A stretch of DNA of 64,000 bases. Origin: Cyclobacteriaceae bacterium (GTDB lineage: Bacteria > Bacteroidota > Bacteroidia > Cytophagales > Cyclobacteriaceae). The notes beneath the pieces were generated by a model, which was not told where the DNA came from, searched no databases, and saw only the letters and a program-made list of their open reading frames with translations. Every line of letters starts with the position of its first letter. The first letter of the stretch is position 1. Shown piece after piece: positions 42,167-51,169 of this stretch. The position numbers and the translations under genes were made by a program. The stretch is from contig JABFRS010000001.1 in the NCBI GenBank assembly GCA_013141055.1, positions 3,199,187 to 3,263,186 on the forward strand, read 5' to 3'.

Positions 42167-43447
42167 ATGAAAAAATTCCTCTCCCTGATTATTTTGTGCG
42201 TAGCTGTTCTTGCAGCAAACGCGCAGAGAACCCTTATTCATTGTGGCAGTCTCATCGACGGAAAAAACAAAGCACTTCAATCCCAGGTAACGCTTGTCAT
42301 CGAAGGCAACAAGATTGTATCAGTTGCCAAAGGCTTTACCAAACCAGAAGGCAAAGATGTTCTTGTTGATCTGAGTAAAAAGACGGTCATGCCAGGATTG
42401 ATTGATATGCACGTGCATCTTGAAAGTGAAACAAGCAAGGATGCTCTTGTTCAGCGCTTCACAATGAATGAAGCTGACATTGCCTTCAAATCAACCATCT
42501 ATGCAAAGAAAACTTTGATGGCGGGATTTACAACTGTGCGTGATTGCGGTGGATCAGGAGTAAATATTTCTTTAAGGAATGCAATCAATCAGGGGATCGT
42601 GGTAGGTCCCCGTGTCCTTACTGCGGGTAAAGGTGTTGCCACAACAGGCGGGCATGGTGATCCGACCAATGGAAACCGTAAAGATCTGATGGGAGATCCG
42701 GGACCAAAGGAAGGTGTTATCAATAGTGCTGATGATGCATACAAGGCGATCCGTCAACGCTACAAGGATGGAGCTGACTTTATTAAAATTACAGCAACAG
42801 GCGGTGTTCTCAGTGTTGCAAAAGATGGTTCAGGTCCCCAGTTTACACAGGAAGAAGTGAATGCTATTGTTGCCGCTGCAAAAGATTATGGATTCCATAC
42901 AGCAGCACATGCTCATGGGGCAGAGGGTATGAAACGCGCAGTGATTGCAGGGATCACTACCATTGAGCATGGAACATTAATGAGCGATGAAGTGATGGAC
43001 CTGATGATCAAGCATGGTACCTATCATGTACCAACGATCATCGCAGGAAGATCAGCGGCAGATTACGCAAAGATCCCTGGCTACTATCATCCACTGGTGG
43101 TGCCAAAAGCACTGGCAATTGGATCCAAGATCCAGGAGAACTTTGGAAAGTCATATAAGAAAGGTGTTAAGATCGCTTTCGGAACAGATGCAGGAGTATT
43201 TCCTCATGGCGAAAATGCACGTGAGTTCGGATACATGGTAGAAGGCGGAATGCCAGCGATCGAAGCATTACTCTCTGCCATGCAGAATAATGCAAACATT
43301 CTAGGACTAGGAGATAAGATCGGATCCATCGAAGCAGGTAAGATTGCAGACATCGTAGCGGTGGATGAAAATCCTGTTAATAATATCAAGACGATGGAAA
43401 AAGTAACATTCGTCATGAGGGATGGAGTTATTTATAAGAATGAATAA
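42167..43447 (+). CDS. Exported amidohydrolase (imidazolonepropionase/prolidase-like)
   Basis: A 426-residue exported hydrolase with signal MKKFLSLIILCVAVLAANAQ. The metal sites are complete: MPGLIDMHVH (H82, H84), the lysine in GADFIKITATGG, HAHGAEG, IEHGT and FGTDAGVF (Asp). Closely related proteins act on Xaa-Pro or other cyclic dipeptides. It is a second, shorter member of the family than the 526-aa one at 12255-13835. A strong terminator follows. Confidence 0.94.
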   Translation: MKKFLSLIILCVAVLAANAQRTLIHCGSLIDGKNKALQSQVTLVIEGNKIVSVAKGFTKPEGKDVLVDLSKKTVMPGLIDMHVHLESETSKDALVQRFTMNEADIAFKSTIYAKKTLMAGFTTVRDCGGSGVNISLRNAINQGIVVGPRVLTAGKGVATTGGHGDPTNGNRKDLMGDPGPKEGVINSADDAYKAIRQRYKDGADFIKITATGGVLSVAKDGSGPQFTQEEVNAIVAAAKDYGFHTAAHAHGAEGMKRAVIAGITTIEHGTLMSDEVMDLMIKHGTYHVPTIIAGRSAADYAKIPGYYHPLVVPKALAIGSKIQENFGKSYKKGVKIAFGTDAGVFPHGENAREFGYMVEGGMPAIEALLSAMQNNANILGLGDKIGSIEAGKIADIVAVDENPVNNIKTMEKVTFVMRDGVIYKNE

Positions 43448-43474
43448 ATACTGATCATTTCAATAATGTCAATA

Positions 43475-43508
43475 AAAGGACGCCAGGATTAGATTCCCGG
43501 CGTCCTTT
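43475..43508 (+). terminator. Intrinsic terminator after the 426-aa amidohydrolase gene
   Basis: AAAGGACGCC (43475-43484) pairs perfectly with GGCGTCCTTT (43499-43508) around a 14-nt loop. Confidence 0.88.
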
Positions 43509-43600
43509 GTATTTTGCAAGCTCCCACCTTAAGAAAAATTAATCCCTCCTTCAGGTCAACCTTATTTCGTGATGATACATTGGTATCAAAATTCAAACAC

Positions 43601-44821
43601 ATGAAGAAGCTCCTGTATTTATTATTCTTTATTCCGGTGATCCTCAATGCTCAGGTCAAGTATGAGGTAAAGGAGTTTACAGGTACCGTTAAATCCATTG
43701 ATATTGGATGGGGATTTGCTTTTGAGCGACTTAAAATGGAAGTGTCCGGAGTAAAGGCAATATTTTTATTCTATCCCCAATATGGAAAATTGATGATTGA
43801 TAATTTTAAACCAGGGGACGTTGCTACAGTAAGAGTAAATGTGAACATAAAAGCGGCAGAGGCATTTTCAAAACTTCTGGCTACCAGCACAAATCCTTCG
43901 AAAGTGGAGGAGTATTTCTTCTACCGAGATTATATAACTGAGATTAAAATAGGTGATGCCTGGGTTCCTTTGCCGGAAGACAAGCAACAGGTATTCGATA
44001 TGAGGACCCAGCGTAATAGAATATTCTTTGGCAAACGTGTTGAAGACTTGTATAAGGTCAATGGTTATACGCGGGCTGTCATTTGTGAAGGTGGCCTGGT
44101 GGGAAGTTATCCTATGGCCGGCGCTAAATATTCAATTAATGATATCAAAATAAATGATCGCATTACTTTCATGGGTTATAAGTTTACCGACAATAAGCCG
44201 GGAGTCGAGTATCCAAACAAAGACGTAAAAGAGGTCTATCATTTCTGGAGACTTAAGAACGAGGAAGGATTTATAAAATCATTTTTATATAAGCAGAATT
44301 CAGTTTGTCTTGGCCTGGTGATAGAAACAAATGAGGGTGACGTTCGCGTTTCGTTTCCCAGCAATTATGCTCAGAGGATAAACAAGTATGCTACTGGTAA
44401 GAGAATGACTTTTTGCCGAGCTCTTCAATACTCCAGTTTTAAAGAAGATAAAATAATGAATCCTCCTGAGCTCCATGCTATCATTTCCGAAGCAGATACC
44501 TTGAAAATTGAGGAAGCCGGTTTCTATGGGGGTGCAGATGTTGCGCATGACCATAAACCAGCTGTAGTATCGGGCAAAATATCAAAGGTCAACCGATCCG
44601 ATCGGGGTGGAATTATGAATGTCATTTTAGGCAATGATGTTTATGTGGAGATCACTTATACCACCAGTGAACAGCTTGGCAAGTACCTGAAAAAGGGAAT
44701 TGAAATGGAAGTAAGCGGCGATGAGAGAATAAAAAAGGAGGGAGAGATTTATTCGGAAGATTACAGGATCATCACGCCCCGCAAAGTCAAAGTCGACGGA
44801 AAAGAATTTTTATTACAGTAA
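43601..44821 (+). CDS. Exported protein with repeated OB-like modules, upstream of a two-component system
   Basis: A 406-residue exported protein from the ATG at 43601 (signal MKKLLYLLFFIPVILNAQ); the longer frame has no support. Beta-rich segments with a shared layout recur: EFTGTVKSIDIGWGF then DNFKPGDVATVRVNV (N-terminus), LGLVIETNEGDVRVSFPSNY then KYATGKRMTFCRAL (middle) and VVSGKISKVNRSDRGGIMNV then YLKKGIEMEVSGDERI (C-terminus). They look like divergent OB-fold units. No family is recognised. It ends 12 nt before the response regulator gene. Confidence 0.78.
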   Translation: MKKLLYLLFFIPVILNAQVKYEVKEFTGTVKSIDIGWGFAFERLKMEVSGVKAIFLFYPQYGKLMIDNFKPGDVATVRVNVNIKAAEAFSKLLATSTNPSKVEEYFFYRDYITEIKIGDAWVPLPEDKQQVFDMRTQRNRIFFGKRVEDLYKVNGYTRAVICEGGLVGSYPMAGAKYSINDIKINDRITFMGYKFTDNKPGVEYPNKDVKEVYHFWRLKNEEGFIKSFLYKQNSVCLGLVIETNEGDVRVSFPSNYAQRINKYATGKRMTFCRALQYSSFKEDKIMNPPELHAIISEADTLKIEEAGFYGGADVAHDHKPAVVSGKISKVNRSDRGGIMNVILGNDVYVEITYTTSEQLGKYLKKGIEMEVSGDERIKKEGEIYSEDYRIITPRKVKVDGKEFLLQ

Positions 44822-44833
44822 TTTGTAGAGCAA

Positions 44834-45505
44834 ATGAAGATCCTCCTCATCGAAGACGAACCACGTCTCACAAGTTTTTTAAAAGAAGGACTGGAGCAAA
44901 ATGCATATGCTGTTGACACCGCATCGAATGGCAGTGAAGGCCTGGAGCTTGCATCTTCCGGTGCCTACGACCTGATTGTCCTTGATGTTATGCTTCCCGG
45001 ACAAAACGGATTTGAAGTATTGCAGAACATGAGGCAGTTTAAGATCAATACCCCTGTCATTATTGTAAGCGCACTCAGCAATAGTGATCAGGTCATTCAG
45101 GGACTGGATGCAGGAGCTGTCGACTATATCAAGAAGCCTTTTGATTTTGGAGAGTTCCTCGCGAGGATCAGAGCCGTTACCCGCAAGGGTGATCCCAGAT
45201 CTTTCACCAAATATAAAATCAGGGGACTTGAGCTCGACTTGCTATCACGAAAAGCATTTCTGGAAGGAATTGAAGTGATGCTTACCAAAAGAGAATTTTC
45301 ATTGCTTGAATTGCTGATGATGCATTCCAACCGGGTTCTTTCAAAAGCTGAAATTTCTGAAAAAGTATGGGAGGTGAATTTTGATATGGGTAGTAATGTC
45401 ATTGAAGTGCACCTTTCCCAGTTGAGACGCAAGCTTCGTGAAGGGATCATCCATACAAAAGTGGGAATGGGATACTATATTGAGGGAGAATTACTCAAGC
45501 AATAA
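44834..45505 (+). CDS. OmpR-family response regulator
   Basis: A 223-residue DNA-binding regulator. The receiver domain has the acidic pocket (IEDE), the phosphorylated D51 in VLDVMLPG, and the Lys of YIKKPF. The C-terminal winged helix (VMLTKREFSLLELLMMHSNR, VIEVHLSQLRRKL, GMGYYI) binds promoter DNA. It pairs with the histidine kinase whose TTG start follows its stop with no gap. The target genes are not evident. Confidence 0.96.
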   Translation: MKILLIEDEPRLTSFLKEGLEQNAYAVDTASNGSEGLELASSGAYDLIVLDVMLPGQNGFEVLQNMRQFKINTPVIIVSALSNSDQVIQGLDAGAVDYIKKPFDFGEFLARIRAVTRKGDPRSFTKYKIRGLELDLLSRKAFLEGIEVMLTKREFSLLELLMMHSNRVLSKAEISEKVWEVNFDMGSNVIEVHLSQLRRKLREGIIHTKVGMGYYIEGELLKQ

Positions 45506-46825
45506 TTGACACCTTCGTATTCGTTCGTAAAGAGCATCAGGGCAAAGGCATCCCTGCTGTTCTTTGCTGTGTTTCTGGTAATCATCCTTCCTGTGTTGTA
45601 TGTCATTTATTCCAAAGTGACGAAGACTCTTGAACAAGCAGATACACGCGAGCTTAGGATGGAGGCAGATAAGATCATGGGACAGGTTTCTCTTGATCCT
45701 TTAGTCATTCCTCTTCCGCCTTCAAAGTATTCCATCAGGCTTCAGCATTATTACAATTTCTCTTACGAGGAAATCTTCACCTCTCCTGATTTTCCTGTTT
45801 TATCAGAAGAACTTTTCCTGTTGGATAGCTATGAGATCGATACACTCAAGATTGTCAACCTGTCACAAAAGGTAAGTGAATCGGGTACAATCATTCTTTC
45901 CCTTGCCCGCTCCAATACAAGACTTCTGGATGAAGTCAGAAATGTTAAACTGTACCTGATTACAGCCAGCATTTTAGCCATCATGGTGGCAGGCTTTCTG
46001 GTATTTATTGCAGCGGGATTTATGCTGAGACCATTTCAAAAGATTATCGGTGTGGCGGGCAGAATCAACGCATCCAATAGCATTGAACGTGTTCCGGTTC
46101 CTGATGCCCGGGATGAAAGTCGTCAATTGGCAGAAACGCTAAACGATATGCTTTCGCGAATCGAACTGTCTATTAAAAATCAGATTAACTTTTTTGCTTC
46201 CGCCACGCATGAATTGAAAACACCATTAGCGGTGATGCAAACAGAGCTGACCGTTTCGCTGGGAAATACAAATGATGGACAGATTAAAAAGATCCTTGAA
46301 AGTCAGCTCATGGAAGTGCAGAGACTTGACAGGATCATTCATGATTTTCTTTTGATGAGTCAACTGAAAGGTGAATCTCTATCCATCAGAAAAACGGAGC
46401 AGAGGCTCGAAGAAGTAATTTATGAAGCAGTAAAAAAGGTTAGGTATCTAAGCATTGAGCGGGGCACACAGATACAGATTAACCTGATGGATGAACAAAC
46501 TCATACTTCGCAAAGCCTCGACTTTGATAAAATACAAACCGTGTTTATTAATCTCATCGAGAATGCCATAAAATACTCACCACACCAATCAGTCATAAGA
46601 ATTAATATTATGAGAGATGCTGTCAGTATTGTCAATAAGACAATCAATCCGGTAACTAATATTCAATCATTGACGTCGGAGTTTAATAAATCCGAAGAAT
46701 TAAGCTCAGGTTTGGGGATGGGGCTTTGGCTCTGTAATCAGATCATTATCCTCCATGAAGCAGAATTGAAATTATCCTATAATGATTCTGAATTTTCAGC
46801 AACGATTCTATTCGGTACTAGGTAA
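45506..46825 (+). CDS. Sensor histidine kinase
   Basis: A 439-residue membrane kinase. TM1 is at about 17-38, a periplasmic sensor of about 110 residues follows, TM2 at about 149-173, then a HAMP-like linker. The phosphorylated His is H235 in FFASATHELKTPLAVM; the N box FINLIENAIKYSP and G box SSGLGMGLWL complete the catalytic domain. The TTG start at 45506 directly follows the regulator stop; no other start precedes TM1. The sensed signal is unknown. Confidence 0.94.
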   Translation: MTPSYSFVKSIRAKASLLFFAVFLVIILPVLYVIYSKVTKTLEQADTRELRMEADKIMGQVSLDPLVIPLPPSKYSIRLQHYYNFSYEEIFTSPDFPVLSEELFLLDSYEIDTLKIVNLSQKVSESGTIILSLARSNTRLLDEVRNVKLYLITASILAIMVAGFLVFIAAGFMLRPFQKIIGVAGRINASNSIERVPVPDARDESRQLAETLNDMLSRIELSIKNQINFFASATHELKTPLAVMQTELTVSLGNTNDGQIKKILESQLMEVQRLDRIIHDFLLMSQLKGESLSIRKTEQRLEEVIYEAVKKVRYLSIERGTQIQINLMDEQTHTSQSLDFDKIQTVFINLIENAIKYSPHQSVIRINIMRDAVSIVNKTINPVTNIQSLTSEFNKSEELSSGLGMGLWLCNQIIILHEAELKLSYNDSEFSATILFGTR

Positions 46826-46927
46826 ATCACCTCTTTTTAAATTGTGAATTAATTTCCCCAGTGAGATTTGACAGTCTCTTGCACTGTAAAATAGACCTGA
46901 ATTTTGGCGGCATTTTAATGACCCTGT

Positions 46928-46943
46928 TGGCACACCTATTGAT
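46928..46943 (+). promoter_or_regulatory. TGGCAC-N5-TTGAT box upstream of the PRC-barrel gene
   Basis: The plus strand reads TGGCA CACCTA TTGAT, starting 46 nt before the ATG at 46974. TTGGCAC with TTGA after the right spacing is the closest match to a sigma-54 promoter in the window. The 148 bp between the kinase gene and the PRC-barrel gene hold no gene of their own. Confidence 0.45.
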
Positions 46944-46973
46944 GCTTTTAGGTGAAACCAAATAAATAACATT

Positions 46974-47411
46974 ATGAAAGTCCTTGATAAAGACCTGGAG
47001 GTAGAAAACCAGACAGGTGAAAACCATACCGGAAAACGTCCTAATACTCCTGTTAGATTTTTGACGGCAACAACAATCATCGGAGATAAAGTATATGATA
47101 AGCATGATCAAAGCATTGGTGATGTAAAAGACATCATGTTAAATCTCGAAGATGGAACAATAGAATATGTTGTTATCGAGTTCGGTGGTTTTTTAGGAAT
47201 TGGCGAGAAGTTCTTTGCTGTTCCATTTAAGGCCCTGCAACTTGATACAGATCGTCACGCATTTATTCTGGATCAGACCCGCGATGTATTGGAAAATGCC
47301 CCCGGTTTTGACAAAGATCACTGGCCGGAAACAAACTCTCATGCAATGAGATCATCCTCTACGTACTGGGGTGGCTTCATGGGCCCGAACACAGGATCTG
47401 TTCCGTATTAA
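46974..47411 (+). CDS. PRC-barrel domain protein
   Basis: A 145-residue protein with a PRC-barrel domain: RFLTATTIIGDKVYDKHDQS, IGDVKDIMLNLEDGTIEYVV, then EKFFAVPFKALQLD. Proteins of this type are typically stress-induced in soil bacteria. The N-terminal 30 residues are polar and may be disordered. It has no signal peptide. The upstream TGGCAC box is shared with the OmpA-lipoprotein and DUF4142 units. Confidence 0.92.
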   Translation: MKVLDKDLEVENQTGENHTGKRPNTPVRFLTATTIIGDKVYDKHDQSIGDVKDIMLNLEDGTIEYVVIEFGGFLGIGEKFFAVPFKALQLDTDRHAFILDQTRDVLENAPGFDKDHWPETNSHAMRSSSTYWGGFMGPNTGSVPY

Positions 47412-47441
47412 TCAGTTGAACTAAATTTTAATAATGATGAG

Positions 47442-47463
47442 GACCAGGTTGAAAAGCCTGGTC
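47442..47463 (+). terminator. Intrinsic terminator after the PRC-barrel gene
   Basis: GACCAGG (47442-47448) pairs with CCTGGTC (47457-47463) around an 8-nt loop, followed by TTTATT. Confidence 0.7.
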
Positions 47464-47477
47464 TTTATTATTCAGAT

Positions 47478-48215
47478 ATGAAAAAAATTTCAGTATTGAT
47501 TTTGTGGGTCTTTATCTTAGTCCTTGGCTGTAAGGACAATGACTCCATCAACTCCTCCAATCCGAATAATGTAGTGCCTGCGGATTTTCTTTCAAATAGT
47601 AATTATGATAAGCTCATCGTGGAGATTCAATATGTAAACGGATTTCAACCATCAGCAGCAACAGTCAATAACCTTACAGCTTTTTTACAGGCGCGATTGA
47701 ATAAATCATCTGGGATTACTGTCGTTCAAAGTGAAATTGCTTCTCCCGGAAAATCAGTTTATTTAGATGCTGATATTCAAAGCAATGAAAACCTGCACCG
47801 GACCCAGAAGACTTCCGGTAAAACACTCACAGCGTATTTCTTCTTTGCCGACGGAGAGTATTCCGGAAGTACAGGAAATTCAAAAATATTAGGCATCGCC
47901 TACGGCAGTTCTTCCATGGCGATTTTCGAAAAAAGCATTAAAGATCTCTCAGGTGGCGTGTCGCAACCTTCCGTTGCAACTCTTGAGAGCACAGTCGTCC
48001 TTCATGAGTTTGGGCATATTCTCGGTTTAGTCAACCGGGGAACTCCTTTGAAGTCCGCCCATCAGGATGCAAATGGTAAACACTGTACCGACACGAATTG
48101 CCTCATGTATTTTTCTGTTGATACAAGTGATGCTGTGGCGAATCTCCTGGGGGGAAATATCCCGGAGCTTACCACTGGTTGCCTTGATGATCTGAGAAGC
48201 AACGGCGGGAAATAG
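47478..48215 (+). CDS. Zinc metalloprotease lipoprotein, metzincin-like
   Basis: A 245-residue lipoprotein (lipobox VLGC, Cys 18). The zinc motif is HEFGHILGLVN (H176, E177, H180), but the third metzincin ligand position is Asn instead of His/Asp; His195 and the HCTDTNCLMYF segment (H202, C203, C208) follow. Such HC-x4-CLM endings are seen in Bacteroidota membrane-associated metalloproteases related to archaemetzincins. It probably cuts proteins at the outer membrane. Monocistronic. Confidence 0.85.
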   Translation: MKKISVLILWVFILVLGCKDNDSINSSNPNNVVPADFLSNSNYDKLIVEIQYVNGFQPSAATVNNLTAFLQARLNKSSGITVVQSEIASPGKSVYLDADIQSNENLHRTQKTSGKTLTAYFFFADGEYSGSTGNSKILGIAYGSSSMAIFEKSIKDLSGGVSQPSVATLESTVVLHEFGHILGLVNRGTPLKSAHQDANGKHCTDTNCLMYFSVDTSDAVANLLGGNIPELTTGCLDDLRSNGGK

Positions 48216-48329
48216 CATTTCCCCTTGTGGAACATTTCTACCCTGCATGCTTTAAAATCCTTTTTTCATCAAAAACATGAAACCCAAGAGGCGTTTTTCA
48301 AGTACATGCACGGGTAACCTCCCCCCACC

Positions 48330-50774
48330 ATGCTCAGCAACTTCTTCAAGACCGCCCTGCGCAACATTTTAAAGAACAAAGCTTACTCGCTGATCAACTT
48401 TATAGGACTTACCTCCGGTCTTGCACTCGCGCTGTTGATCATAACATATGTTCGCAGTGAAATGAACTATGATAAGTTCCAGGAAAAATCAGAAAGACTT
48501 TATCGTCTGAGCTATACTGTTCCCAATGGTTTATTGCTGGCGGCAACACCTCCGCCAATTGCTCCTGTTATGACGGAATTTTTTCCTGAAGTGGAAACAG
48601 CTGCACGCATGTATAATCGTAATGCCAGCATATCCAGAGGTGAAGGCAACAACGCTGTCTCCTTTGAGGAGGGTGGAATTTACTTTGCGGATTCTGCTAT
48701 TATGAAAATGTTCACGTTCCAGTTCATTTCAGGAAATCCTCAGCGTGCTTTGAAAGATCCCTTCACAGTGCTGATCAATGAGGAGATGGCGATTAAATAT
48801 TTTGGTAAGGAAGATCCATTAGGTGAGACACTTGTGTTTGGAGGAAGAAATTCTTTCAAGGTGGCAGGTGTTGTAAAGAATTTTCCTGAAAGCTCTCACA
48901 TTCGCTTCAATATGCTGATTCCATATGATAACATGTATGATATGGAAACCCATGAAACGGCTGAAAGATTGAGAACAAATCTTGCAACAAATTTTGTCAT
49001 CAGTCATTCTTATACTTATGTTCTTTTAAAACCAGGAGCGACTTCAGAAGGTGTGGATAAGAACATGCCGGAGTTTCTTAAAAAGTACAGTCCACCCAAC
49101 AGGATCATCGGTCAGAAGTTTACGCTCATGCCGGTATTGGATATTCATTTGAAATCCAATCTGCAACTGGAGCCACGGCCTACCAACTCCATGAATACTA
49201 TTTTCATTTTTATAGCGATCGGTACCCTGACATTGCTGATTGCAGCCATTAATTATATCAATTTGTCAACAGCGCAGTCTTTTGTGCGCATCAAAGAGAT
49301 TGGTATCCGGAAGATACTGGGTTCAGGCAGAGCTCAATTGATTTCCCAGTTCCTCTCTGAAAGCTTTTTGTTTTGCCTGATTGCCGTTGTCCTGTCGTAT
49401 GGAGTATTCTATATGACACTGCCATTGCTGAATCAGTTCACCAACAAGCAACTCGTTTTTGTGGAGGCAGTGGATGTCCAATTGATCGGATCATCTTTTC
49501 TTTTGCTTGTATTAATCACACTGCTGGCAGGAGGATATCCTGCATACTTTGTTTCAAACTTCAATTCAATATCATCAATTAAAGGAGGAGGCAGGGATTC
49601 AATTACCGGCAATCAGTTTCTGAGAAAGTCTTTGGTGGTCTTTCAATTAATGATCGCATGCATGCTCCTTTCGGGATCATTGATGCTGATGAAACAAATG
49701 AATTTCATCAACGATCTGCCACTGGGATTTCAAAAGGAACACATCATTAATGTTCCATTGAACAGTCAGAATCTCAATGCCATTTTTGCGAGAGCGGACA
49801 GTACATTTAAAACAAGAGTCCAGACATTCCGTGACCGGATTGAATCACATGCAGGAGTCGTTAAGACTTCTATTTCTTCGGTGACGCCTGGCCTGGGTGC
49901 AGTTTACCGTGGTGCAATTCCGGAAGGATTTACAAAAGAGGATAATTTATTTGTTGCAAACATGTCTGTTGACGTTGACTTCATAGATACATATGGAATG
50001 AAAATGTTAGCGGGCAGAGGATTTGAGAAGGATTTTCCTTCAGACGAGAAGACTGCTTTCGTTGTTAATGAAACGGCAGTAAAAGAGTTCAAATGGTTAA
50101 GTGCTGAGAATGCAATAGGAAAGACTATCGACAGAGAAGGAAAGAAGGGTAAGGTAATTGGTGTTGTGAAGGATTTTAATATCACAACGATCACTCAATC
50201 CATCTCGCCCGTCATCCTGGAAATAGAACCCAATCAATGGAATACCGTCAGCATCAGGTTTGAAAATGAGAATGTCGCCTCTACCATGGATGACATTAAG
50301 AAAGAGTGGAATCTTTTATTCTCTGAGAAATCATTTCAATTCACTTTTCTCGACCAGCAACTGGACCAGCAGTATTCAAACTATCAGAATTTTGGAAAGA
50401 TCATTCAAAGCTTTACTCTCATTGCAATTCTTATTTCATGCCTGGGAGTTTATGGATTGGTCTTATTTGTTGTTCAGAGAAAAGTAAAAGAGATCGGTGT
50501 CAGAAAGGTAGTAGGAGCGAGCATGGGTGGAATATTAAAGCTCATCTATTCTGATTTTATCTGGCTGCTATTGATAGGATTTGCTCTGGCAGTTCCGGTA
50601 TCTTATTTTTTCATAAATCAGTGGCTCGATAATTTCATTTTCCATACTGAAATAGACCTGATGACATTTGTTATCAGTTTGGTTTTAGTCATGTTGGTTG
50701 TGATGGCGACGATCAGCTATCACGCGATTAAAGCCGCGATGGCAAACCCCGTGTTGTCCTTGAGGAGCGAGTAA
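48330..50774 (+). CDS. MacB/FtsX-type ABC transporter permease
   Basis: An 814-residue inner-membrane protein made of two MacB_PCD-FtsX halves (eight main helices). Each half has a periplasmic domain between helices (SIMKMFTFQFISGNPQRALKD; VKMLAGRGFEKDF region) and a C-terminal FtsX core (IRKILGSGRAQLISQFLSES; GVRKVVGASMGGILKLI). Such duplicated permeases act with a separate ATPase in lipoprotein release, peptide export or mechanotransmission. No ATPase or membrane-fusion gene is adjacent, as is usual for these orphan permeases in Bacteroidota. Confidence 0.93.
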   Translation: MLSNFFKTALRNILKNKAYSLINFIGLTSGLALALLIITYVRSEMNYDKFQEKSERLYRLSYTVPNGLLLAATPPPIAPVMTEFFPEVETAARMYNRNASISRGEGNNAVSFEEGGIYFADSAIMKMFTFQFISGNPQRALKDPFTVLINEEMAIKYFGKEDPLGETLVFGGRNSFKVAGVVKNFPESSHIRFNMLIPYDNMYDMETHETAERLRTNLATNFVISHSYTYVLLKPGATSEGVDKNMPEFLKKYSPPNRIIGQKFTLMPVLDIHLKSNLQLEPRPTNSMNTIFIFIAIGTLTLLIAAINYINLSTAQSFVRIKEIGIRKILGSGRAQLISQFLSESFLFCLIAVVLSYGVFYMTLPLLNQFTNKQLVFVEAVDVQLIGSSFLLLVLITLLAGGYPAYFVSNFNSISSIKGGGRDSITGNQFLRKSLVVFQLMIACMLLSGSLMLMKQMNFINDLPLGFQKEHIINVPLNSQNLNAIFARADSTFKTRVQTFRDRIESHAGVVKTSISSVTPGLGAVYRGAIPEGFTKEDNLFVANMSVDVDFIDTYGMKMLAGRGFEKDFPSDEKTAFVVNETAVKEFKWLSAENAIGKTIDREGKKGKVIGVVKDFNITTITQSISPVILEIEPNQWNTVSIRFENENVASTMDDIKKEWNLLFSEKSFQFTFLDQQLDQQYSNYQNFGKIIQSFTLIAILISCLGVYGLVLFVVQRKVKEIGVRKVVGASMGGILKLIYSDFIWLLLIGFALAVPVSYFFINQWLDNFIFHTEIDLMTFVISLVLVMLVVMATISYHAIKAAMANPVLSLRSE

Positions 50775-51169
50775 CCCATAACCTCATCGTTGGCATTACT
50801 GATTCTTAAAACCCTTTAAACCAGAGGGTATCCCAATTTGCATTCTTGCTTTTGACTTTAGTCATCATCAGTATCGATTTTGGCCTGAAATCGTGGGCTA
50901 ACTGCGTCAGGCATAATATGAATCTAATTGGAACCTAGTCAGAACCTAAGTAGAACCTAATTGGAACCTAGTTAGAACCTAATTAGAACCTAATTAAAAC
51001 CTAATTAAGTCATGGTATAAGTAGGCTAACTCTCTGAAAGTCAACCGGAACCATGTAGTGACACCCTTTTTTTGACCCCAAATGCGCGTTTTTACAGCCC
51101 AATCAGCCGTGTATAAACTTTATGAAATGAAGCCGTCTTTATTTACTTTTCTTGTCAATTCCACATAAC
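50775..51169. other. Gene-free intergenic stretch with a tandem repeat
   Basis: This 395-bp stretch between the permease gene and the next exported-protein gene contains no protein gene that I can support. Its only clear structure is the 11-bp repeat listed separately. A TACTTTTC sequence about 25 nt before the ATG at 51170 is one base off the -7 consensus. Confidence 0.6.
50921..51008 (+). repeat. Tandem repeat, eight units of 11 bp
   Basis: Eight consecutive 11-nt units of consensus AACCTAATTAG fill 50921-51008 without a gap. The last two units are identical (AACCTAATTAA); the first ones vary at positions 3, 6-9 and 11. There are no spacers and no partial dyad larger than CTAATTAG inside the unit. 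The period is close to one DNA helical turn. Confidence 0.93.

Noticed and set aside
46808..47111. Minus-strand frames across the PRC-barrel promoter
   Set aside because: They overlap the well-supported PRC-barrel gene and its upstream box, lack family features and look like chance frames.
50921..51008. Possible CRISPR array
   Set aside because: Units of 11 bp follow each other without spacers; CRISPR repeats are longer and separated by unique spacers.
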